A stretch of DNA of 12,872 bases from Planctomycetota bacterium (lineage in GTDB: Bacteria > Planctomycetota > Phycisphaerae > Sedimentisphaerales > Anaerohalosphaeraceae), in NCBI GenBank assembly GCA_012519365.1, contig JAAYQH010000487.1:1-12872 (forward strand). Reading direction: 5' to 3'. Every line of letters starts with the position of its first letter. Within the stretch, counting starts at the first letter, position 1. The notes beneath the pieces are model-generated. The model was not told the DNA's origin. It searched no databases and was given only the letters and a program-made list of their open reading frames with translations. Positions 7,774-12,872 of the stretch are shown in pieces. A program made the translations under genes and the position numbers.

Positions 7774-8227
7774 ACGCTTTCACCTCCTTTCAAATCATTC
7801 TCTAAATGAGCATTTCTTATAGGTTCATTCCTTATATCATTTTATTATACACAACTATCGTCAAAATCCAGAACAAACCTTCATAAATTTTTTGCTCGCA
7901 AGAGATTGACAGCGATTGAACATCGCTTTGACTGTCCTGTTGCACCAGTTGGTTTGACGAAAAGCTTGCTGCTTGCGGAGTGAAGGGAGGGGCAAGTGAA
8001 AAATCGAGATTTCCTTCTACAGGCCTTAAGAATTAAAAATATTTAACTCTTTACTTTTTACACGCAGCTGGATTAGGTTATAGACAGCGCAGTTAATCAG
8101 GTTTGACTGTGTCAGAGATGATATGGAAACGGCGATAGGATAGGGAAAAATTTTTTGCATTTTTTTCAAAAAAATTCTTGTCAGTTCGTATCGTTCAGTA
8201 ACAATTCAACAGGTTGCTTAGGAAACG
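7774..8227. other. AT-rich intergenic region between the small basic-protein gene and nadD
   Basis: This 454-base gap between divergent genes shows no convincing coding frame or structural RNA. It holds the small gene's Shine-Dalgarno and candidate -10. It also holds a hairpin AGCGAT/ATCGCT (7911-7927, 5-base loop) and, about 45-80 bases before nadD, runs of T and A that nearly form an inverted repeat (AATTTTTTG ... CAAAAAAATT). The last may be a bent-DNA or UP-like promoter element. I cannot place a confident nadD promoter. Confidence 0.45.
7844..7849 (-). promoter_or_regulatory. Possible -10 element for the small basic protein
   Basis: The minus strand reads TATAAT, 71 bases upstream of ATG 7773, in an AT-rich stretch. 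A TTGACG lies only nine bases before it, too close to be its -35, so only the -10 is supported. Confidence 0.35.
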
Positions 8228-8860
8228 ATGAACAATTTGAAACAAAAAATTATTCTTTTCGGCGGGACGTTTGATCCGATTCACAACGGCCATCTGGCGG
8301 TGGCGGCGGATGCCTTCGAACGGCTCAGGGCGGATCGTCTGTTTTTTATTCCGGTACGCCGCAGTCCGCACAAAACTCAGCCACCGGCGGCTTCCGGTCA
8401 GGACCGGTTGGCGATGATTCGTCTGGCGATAAAAGACCGTGAAGGCTTTGCAGTGAGCGATTGCGAATTACGTCGTCCGGAGCCCAGTTACACGCTGGAT
8501 ACGATTCTGCATTTTCGCGAACGATTTGGGCCGGAGGCGGAGTTGTACTGGCTTGTGGGGGCTGACGCGGTGCAGAGTCTTGAGCGGTGGCATCGCATTG
8601 AAGAAATTCTGGAGCAGTGCCGCGTCTGTATTATGCATCGCGGCCGAATGCCCCGCCCGGATTTACGTCGTCTGGTACCGGCACTTGGTGCCGATCGCGT
8701 GGCCCAATTGGGAAAAAATATTCTTCCGACACCGTTGGTGGATATCAGCAGCACCGCTATTCGCGCCCGACTGGCTGCCGGACAGCCAGTTCAGGGTCTT
8801 GTACCCGAGCCGGTTTTGAAGTATATCCGTCAAAAGGGGCTGTACGGTCTGAAACAATAG
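8228..8860 (+). CDS. nadD: Nicotinate-nucleotide adenylyltransferase
   Basis: NadD joins ATP and nicotinate mononucleotide to give deamido-NAD, the step before NAD synthetase, in the cytoplasm. The 210-residue protein has the usual family length (about 190-215). It shows the nucleotidyltransferase signature GGTFDPIHNGH at residues 12-22, whose histidines contact ATP phosphates. It also has the family strand 'FFIPVRRSPHK', the LVGADAV segment near the middle, and the second nucleotide-binding motif DISSTAIR (172-179). The ATG is preceded by TTAGGA with a short spacer. It reads in the same direction as hemA, 126 bases upstream, so it may share a transcript with the tetrapyrrole cluster. I see no deviation from the family. 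Confidence 0.96.
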   Translation: MNNLKQKIILFGGTFDPIHNGHLAVAADAFERLRADRLFFIPVRRSPHKTQPPAASGQDRLAMIRLAIKDREGFAVSDCELRRPEPSYTLDTILHFRERFGPEAELYWLVGADAVQSLERWHRIEEILEQCRVCIMHRGRMPRPDLRRLVPALGADRVAQLGKNILPTPLVDISSTAIRARLAAGQPVQGLVPEPVLKYIRQKGLYGLKQ

Positions 8861-8967
8861 CTCGGCTGCGGCGGTAGGTCTGTTTGCTCGGCTGGCCGAC
8901 GGCTGCGGCCGGTGGATGAGGGCTTGAGTCCTAAATCACGCTCTCGATTCAACGTTCAGGGCTTGCC

Positions 8968-8978
8968 AAAGGGGGGGG
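8968..8978 (+). promoter_or_regulatory. G-run Shine-Dalgarno that decides the hemA start
   Basis: AAA followed by eight G sits eight bases before ATG 8987. It offers an anti-16S match for that start. The earlier in-frame ATG at 8912 has no comparable site. Confidence 0.5.
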
Positions 8979-8986
8979 CAGTCGCT

Positions 8987-10276
8987 ATGATGTCCCAAAT
9001 GCGATTGGTGTGCTATGGAATCAGTTTTCATGAAACGTCGCTGAGTGAGCGTGAGCCGGTGGTATTTACGGCCTCTCAGCAGCGTCAGGTTTTGCGCGCC
9101 ATAAGCCGCCAACCGCACATTCACGAGGGATTGGCCCTGTGTACCTGCAATCGGACGGAGTTGTATCTGTATGCCGAGGCGGGGGTGGACACCAAAGGCT
9201 TTGTCCGCCGGTTAATCGCCGAACTGAACCCCAAGGGTCTGGAGGTTTGGCGGCAGCATCATTACATTTATGAAGGTATTGCCGCTGTTGAGCATCTGTT
9301 TCGGGTGGCCGCGGGGCTGGATTCCCAGATGCTCGGTGAAAACCAGATCCTCCGGCAGGTAAAAGATGCCTACTCGGCCTCGATTGAGGAAGGCACGAGT
9401 CGATTCTTTCTGCATCGGCTGCTGCATGGCACATTTCGTGCGGCCAAGAGTGTTCGTACCCACACGGATATCAACGCCGGTGCGGTTTCGATCAGCGCTG
9501 CGGCGGTGGAGTTGGCCGCCGAGCAGGTCGATCTGGCCGGTGCGTCGGTGGTGCTGGTCGGAGCCGGCGAGAATGCGGCATTGGCCGCAACCCATTTGCT
9601 CAAACGCAGCATCGGTCAACTTGATGTCCTTAGCCGCACACTTGAGAGAGCCACAGCATTGTGCGCTCGGCTGCAAACGGGGCGTGCCCATACCCTTGAC
9701 GCACTGGCGGAACTGGCCGGTCGGGCAGATTTGATTGTTTGTTCCACCGCGTCGGAAAAGCCCCTCTTGACAGCGTCTGATTATGCCTATCTGTTTGGGC
9801 AGCGGTCCCGACCGGTGGTGATTATCGATATTGCCGTGCCGCGGGATGTTGAGCCGGAATTGGCGCAAGTTGCCCAGGTCAAGCTGTATAATATAGAAGA
9901 CCTTGACCGGCAGGTCAAAACCAATCTTCAGCGGCGCAGCGAATATATTCCCGAGGCCGAACGCATCATAGCCGATCATGTGGAGCGGTATAGTCAGTGG
10001 CTGGAGAGTTTGAATATCAAGGATGTCATCAGCGAACTGGTGCATACCTATCGAGCTCTGGCTGAGTCGGAAGTCCAGCGTTACGCTGGACAGTTTGACC
10101 CGGCCCAGCGTCAGGTGCTGGAGCGGTTTGCCGTTTCGCTGGTCAAAAAAGTACTGCATGGGCCGATTCACTACCTCAAACAGTCGGCACAGGATGAGAT
10201 GGTCTGGGATCAGCTTCAGGCCGCCGAATTGATTCGCAAGATGTTGCTGGAGACCAAGCGAAAGGGGCAACCATGA
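8987..10276 (+). CDS. hemA: Glutamyl-tRNA reductase
   Basis: HemA reduces glutamyl-tRNA(Glu) with NADPH to glutamate-1-semialdehyde, the first committed step of C5-pathway tetrapyrrole synthesis. I chose ATG 8987 (429 residues, close to the family's ~420) because of the G-rich Shine-Dalgarno and because the fold begins at 'RLVCYGISF'. A start at 8912 would add 25 residues unlike the family. The catalytic site is CTCNRTE, with nucleophile Cys54. A second signature is SQMLGENQILRQVKDAY. The NADPH-binding Rossmann loop is VVLVGAGENA (Gly192 onward), and the C-terminal part (from about VISELVHTYRALAESEVQR) is the dimerisation domain. The stop overlaps the hemC start by four bases (ATGA), implying translational coupling. 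Regulation is not visible in the sequence. Confidence 0.97.
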   Translation: MMSQMRLVCYGISFHETSLSEREPVVFTASQQRQVLRAISRQPHIHEGLALCTCNRTELYLYAEAGVDTKGFVRRLIAELNPKGLEVWRQHHYIYEGIAAVEHLFRVAAGLDSQMLGENQILRQVKDAYSASIEEGTSRFFLHRLLHGTFRAAKSVRTHTDINAGAVSISAAAVELAAEQVDLAGASVVLVGAGENAALAATHLLKRSIGQLDVLSRTLERATALCARLQTGRAHTLDALAELAGRADLIVCSTASEKPLLTASDYAYLFGQRSRPVVIIDIAVPRDVEPELAQVAQVKLYNIEDLDRQVKTNLQRRSEYIPEAERIIADHVERYSQWLESLNIKDVISELVHTYRALAESEVQRYAGQFDPAQRQVLERFAVSLVKKVLHGPIHYLKQSAQDEMVWDQLQAAELIRKMLLETKRKGQP

Positions 10277-11208
10277 GCCGTCGCGTGGTGCGCATCGCGA
10301 CTCGTGGGTCGGCGCTGGCGCTGGCTCAGAGCCGGCTTGTGGCTGAACGGCTCGTCGCGGCCCATCCGGAAATCGAGATAGAGGTGCTTAGCGTCCAGAC
10401 TCGCGGCGACCAGCAACGGCACTCGCCGTTGTGGAAGCTGGAAGGCTATGGTTTTTTTACCACGCAGGTAGAGGCGACGCTGTTGGAAGGGCGTGCGGAT
10501 GCGGCGGTGCACAGTTTTAAGGATATGCCCACGCGGACCGATCCGCGTTTGACGATAGCGGCGATTTTTGAACGGCGGTATCCGCAGGATGCGGCAGCGG
10601 CGGTGGAGGGGGTTCATTGCCTGGAAGAGTTGGCCGCAGGGGCGCGGATAGGAACAAGCAGCCCGCGTCGGATAGCCCAGATAAAGGCGTTACGGCCGGA
10701 TGTGGAGGTCCGGCCTTTACGGGGCAATGTGCAGACCCGTTTGGAGGCGGTTGACAGCGGCGCCTTGGAGGCTGTGATTGTCGCGCGGGCGGGACTGGAG
10801 CGGCTTGGATTGGCCGAGCGGATGGCGTTTTGTTTTGATCCGACGGTGTTTCTTCCTGCCCCGGCCCAGGGGGCTTTGGCCATTCAGACGCGCTCAGATG
10901 ATGCACAAATGCGCCGTCTTGCTGCGTGTTTGCATGACCCGCCGACGGCGATTGCCGTTCAAGCCGAAAGGGCGGTGCTGGCGGCGTTGCATCCGGGCTG
11001 TCACGCTCCGGTGGGTGTGTATGCGCAACTGGTTGGTGAGGCGATTGAGATAACGGCCTTTGCCGCAGCACTGGAGGGTACACCTTGTGTGCGACGGCAT
11101 GTCCGCGGCCCTCAAAATCAGGCCCAAACACTGGCAATTGAATTGGTCGAACAGTTGCGAAACGCCGGCGTCGAGGCGATTATCAACCCCTTTCAGGAGC
11201 GACAATGA
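10273..11208 (+). CDS. hemC: Porphobilinogen deaminase (hydroxymethylbilane synthase)
   Basis: HemC links four porphobilinogens into hydroxymethylbilane, using a covalent dipyrromethane cofactor. The 311-residue protein matches the family length (E. coli 313). Visible motifs are the N-terminal ATRGSALALAQSRLV, HSFKDMPT with the catalytic Asp84, GTSSPRRIAQ, RGNVQTRLEAVDSG, and the cofactor cysteine in HPGCHAPVG (Cys243). The residues flanking that cysteine differ from the common GGC-x-x-P-I form, but the Cys is kept. The start ATG overlaps the hemA stop and the stop overlaps the cobA-hemD start, both as ATGA. The three genes are thus a tightly coupled unit, supplying substrate directly to the next gene's product. 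Confidence 0.97.
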   Translation: MSRRVVRIATRGSALALAQSRLVAERLVAAHPEIEIEVLSVQTRGDQQRHSPLWKLEGYGFFTTQVEATLLEGRADAAVHSFKDMPTRTDPRLTIAAIFERRYPQDAAAAVEGVHCLEELAAGARIGTSSPRRIAQIKALRPDVEVRPLRGNVQTRLEAVDSGALEAVIVARAGLERLGLAERMAFCFDPTVFLPAPAQGALAIQTRSDDAQMRRLAACLHDPPTAIAVQAERAVLAALHPGCHAPVGVYAQLVGEAIEITAFAAALEGTPCVRRHVRGPQNQAQTLAIELVEQLRNAGVEAIINPFQERQ

Positions 11209-12731
11209 CAACAGGCAGGGTTTATCTGGTCGGTGCAGGGCCGGGAGATACCGGCTTGATTACGGTTAAAGGGCTGGACCTGCTCGGGCGGGCAGACTGC
11301 GTGATTTATGATGGGCTGGCCAACGCGGCGCTGCTGGAGCATGTCCGGCCGGAGGCCGAGGTGATCAACGTCCAGAAACGTACCGGCGACCATCCGATCA
11401 AGCAGCCCGCAATCAACGCCCTGTTGGTTGAGAAGGCCAAAGAAGGCAAGTGCGTCGTTCGGCTCAAGGGCGGCGATCCGTGTTTGTTTGGTCGAGCTGC
11501 AGAAGAAGTGCGGGCATGTGCGGCAGCGGGGGTGCGGTTTGAGATTGTTCCGGGCGTAACGTCGGGCCAGGCGGCGGCCGGTTATGCGGGTATTTTTTTG
11601 ACTGATCGTGACAGGGCCTCGGCGGTGGCTTTTGTTACCGGCCGTGAGGCTGAGGGCAAAACCGACAGCGAACTGGATTGGGCTGCATTGGCGGCGTTTT
11701 GCGGCACATTGGTATTTTATATGGCGATGGGCGCGCTTAGGCAGATTGCCCGCCGGTTGATTGAGCGGGGCAAAGATCCGCAAACGCCCGTTGCTGTTGT
11801 TTATCAGGCCACGCTGCCGCAGCAGCGTCGGGTCGAAGGGTCGCTGGCGGATATTGCCGAGCGATGTCAGGCGGCGCAGGTAGGGGCACCGTCGATTGTG
11901 ATCATCGGACCTGTCGCCCAAAGCGACCCGGCGGCCGATTGGTTTATGACACAGCCGCTGTTCGGCAAGCGGGTACTGATGACGCGCGACAGGGAGGGCA
12001 ATCGCAAATTGGCGTGCCTGTTGAGGGCGGTTGGCGCCGAGCCGCTTGCCTTTGACGGCATTGAGGTGGTAAACCTGGCCGATACGCCCGCCGTGCGGCA
12101 AACGCTGGCCGAGGTGGGGTCGTTTGATTGGGTGATTTTTACCAGTGCCAACGGCGTCTCTGCGGCCTTCGAAGGGCTGGCGGCTATAGGGCGAGACGCT
12201 CGGGCGTTTGGGCCGGCGCGCGTGGCATGTATCGGAGAACAAACCGCCAAACGTTTGCGATTGTACGGTATTACAGCCGATTTTGTTCCCTCGGCGTTTA
12301 CCTCGTATGTTATGGCCGAGGAATTGGCGAAACTGGAAGCCCTGGCCGGAAGAAAAATTCTGCTGCTGCGGTCTGCCATCGCACCGAAGGATTTTCCTGA
12401 GCACCTGACCCGACACGGTGCGCAGATTACCGATACAGCGGTTTATACGGTGCGTGTCAAACAGCCCGATCCGCGGCAGGTCGAAACGATTGCACAGGAT
12501 CTGGCCGCTGATCGCATGGACTGGATCACCTTTACCAGCAGTTCCACGGTGAGAGCCTTTCTGGAAGTGATTTCACTGGAGACGATCAAACGCAGCGGCG
12601 TCAAGATCGCCTCCATTGGGCCGGCCACGTCGGTTTACCTGAATAGCATCGGTCTTGCCCCGACCGTCGAGGCGCGTGTGCATACTATTGAAGGGATGGT
12701 CAAAGCAATGGAGGATAGTTCAAAATCCTAA
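11205..12731 (+). CDS. cobA-hemD: Fused uroporphyrinogen-III C-methyltransferase / uroporphyrinogen-III synthase
   Basis: This is a 508-residue two-domain enzyme. Residues ~4-245 are the SAM-dependent methyltransferase (SUMT, CobA). They show VGAGPGDTGLITVKG from residue 9, RLKGGDP at 86-92 and VPGVTS at 115-120; this half makes precorrin-2 for siroheme or cobalamin. Residues ~253-500 are uroporphyrinogen-III synthase (HemD), with the FGKRVLMTR opening, TSANGV (313-318) and TSSSTV (444-449), the loops typical of this poorly conserved family. HemD closes and inverts ring D of HemC's product. The fusion can therefore take hydroxymethylbilane to precorrin-2, while uroporphyrinogen III released early feeds heme. 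The same domain order is known in several anaerobes and planctomycetes. No CysG-type dehydrogenase/chelatase domain is attached. The start overlaps the hemC stop (ATGA). Confidence 0.96.
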   Translation: MTTGRVYLVGAGPGDTGLITVKGLDLLGRADCVIYDGLANAALLEHVRPEAEVINVQKRTGDHPIKQPAINALLVEKAKEGKCVVRLKGGDPCLFGRAAEEVRACAAAGVRFEIVPGVTSGQAAAGYAGIFLTDRDRASAVAFVTGREAEGKTDSELDWAALAAFCGTLVFYMAMGALRQIARRLIERGKDPQTPVAVVYQATLPQQRRVEGSLADIAERCQAAQVGAPSIVIIGPVAQSDPAADWFMTQPLFGKRVLMTRDREGNRKLACLLRAVGAEPLAFDGIEVVNLADTPAVRQTLAEVGSFDWVIFTSANGVSAAFEGLAAIGRDARAFGPARVACIGEQTAKRLRLYGITADFVPSAFTSYVMAEELAKLEALAGRKILLLRSAIAPKDFPEHLTRHGAQITDTAVYTVRVKQPDPRQVETIAQDLAADRMDWITFTSSSTVRAFLEVISLETIKRSGVKIASIGPATSVYLNSIGLAPTVEARVHTIEGMVKAMEDSSKS

Positions 12732-12768
12732 ATCTTAAATCCTGACTACTATTGACTTTTGAATAATT

Positions 12769-12816
12769 AAACGAACGACTCATATTTTTAGCTTTGCACA
12801 GTGAAAAAACGAACGA
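12769..12816 (+). repeat. 10-bp direct repeat after the tetrapyrrole cluster
   Basis: AAACGAACGA occurs at 12769-12778 and again at 12807-12816, 38 bases start to start, in the short region after cobA-hemD. It could be a regulator half-site pair or chance. Confidence 0.3.
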
Positions 12817-12872
12817 AGCAAATGCTGTTGCCCCGACTGGACATGAAGACTCTCTTCGACGGTGTCTGCCAA
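12801..12872 (+). CDS. Possible start of another gene running off the window (speculative)
   Basis: From GTG 12801 the frame stays open to the window end (24 codons, starting MKKRTKQMLLPRLD), with a further in-frame ATG at 12822. The gap from cobA-hemD would be 69 bases. No Shine-Dalgarno is seen and the stretch is too short to assign to a family. It could equally be non-coding. Confidence 0.25.
   Translation, partial: MKKRTKQMLLPRLDMKTLFDGVCQ

Noticed and set aside
7579..7809. Phe/Leu/Cys-rich plus-strand frame resembling a membrane protein
   Set aside because: It is the reverse complement of the Lys-rich 49-residue gene (AAA/AAG becomes TTT/CTT). It lacks a Shine-Dalgarno and begins inside the terminator hairpin.
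9212..10270. 352-codon open frame on the minus strand
   Set aside because: It lies wholly antisense to hemA, whose motifs are unambiguous. The translation shows no family features, so it is a by-product of codon use.
11193..12416. 407-codon open frame on the minus strand
   Set aside because: It is antisense to the cobA-hemD fusion, rich in Arg, Gln, His and Pro, with no recognisable domain.
1..12872. CRISPR arrays, tRNA/rRNA genes, insertion sequences, phage or defence genes
   Set aside because: I looked for regularly spaced repeats, T-loop-like tRNA signatures, transposase motifs and known defence domains, and saw none.

Overview
The window looks like a chromosomal segment of a planctomycete, most likely a Phycisphaerae/Sedimentisphaerales-type bacterium. 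This is an inference from protein character: a secreted beta-helix protein ending in a dockerin-like double calcium-loop module, an OFA-type MFS transporter, a tiny histone H1-like Lys/Ala/Thr protein, an HTH-like plus two-membrane-segment protein, and a compact hemA-hemC-cobA/hemD cluster. No plasmid, phage or transposase gene, CRISPR array, rRNA or tRNA was recognised.

Layout. Bases 1-1035 (+) hold the C-terminal part of a beta-helix/dockerin surface or secreted protein. Convergent to it, 1060-2386 (-) is an OFA-family MFS transporter gene that is broken by one in-frame stop and two single-base frameshifts. A strong minus-strand terminator at 2523-2548 separates it from a minus-strand group: ndk (2642-3103), an OmpA/MotB-type lipoprotein (3131-3919), and an uncharacterised 337-residue protein with an HTH_17-like N-terminus and two C-terminal membrane segments (4023-5036). 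About 600 gene-free, AT-rich bases follow, then a CHASE-sensor histidine kinase (5643-7466, +). A perfect 15-bp bidirectional hairpin terminator (7561-7606) lies between the kinase and a convergent 49-residue Lys/Ala/Thr-only protein (7624-7773, -). After another AT-rich gap come nadD (8228-8860) and the tetrapyrrole cluster hemA (8987-10276), hemC (10273-11208) and cobA-hemD fusion (11205-12731), all on the plus strand. The last 141 bases are intergenic or hold the first codons of another gene.

How the genes work together. HemA reduces glutamyl-tRNA to glutamate-1-semialdehyde. HemC polymerises porphobilinogen to hydroxymethylbilane. The HemD half of the fusion closes it to uroporphyrinogen III, and the CobA half can methylate that to precorrin-2 for siroheme or cobalamin. 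The 4-base stop/start overlaps at hemA/hemC and hemC/cobA-hemD imply one mRNA with translational coupling. HemL and HemB are not in the window. NadD just upstream makes deamido-NAD. Ndk and the OmpA lipoprotein are only 27 nt apart and probably co-transcribed, with no evident functional link.

I did not find a clearly new multi-gene system. The items most worth a second look are the multiply broken transporter, the 49-residue chromatin-like protein with its strong Shine-Dalgarno and terminator, and the 337-residue HTH/acidic-linker/two-TM protein of unknown role.
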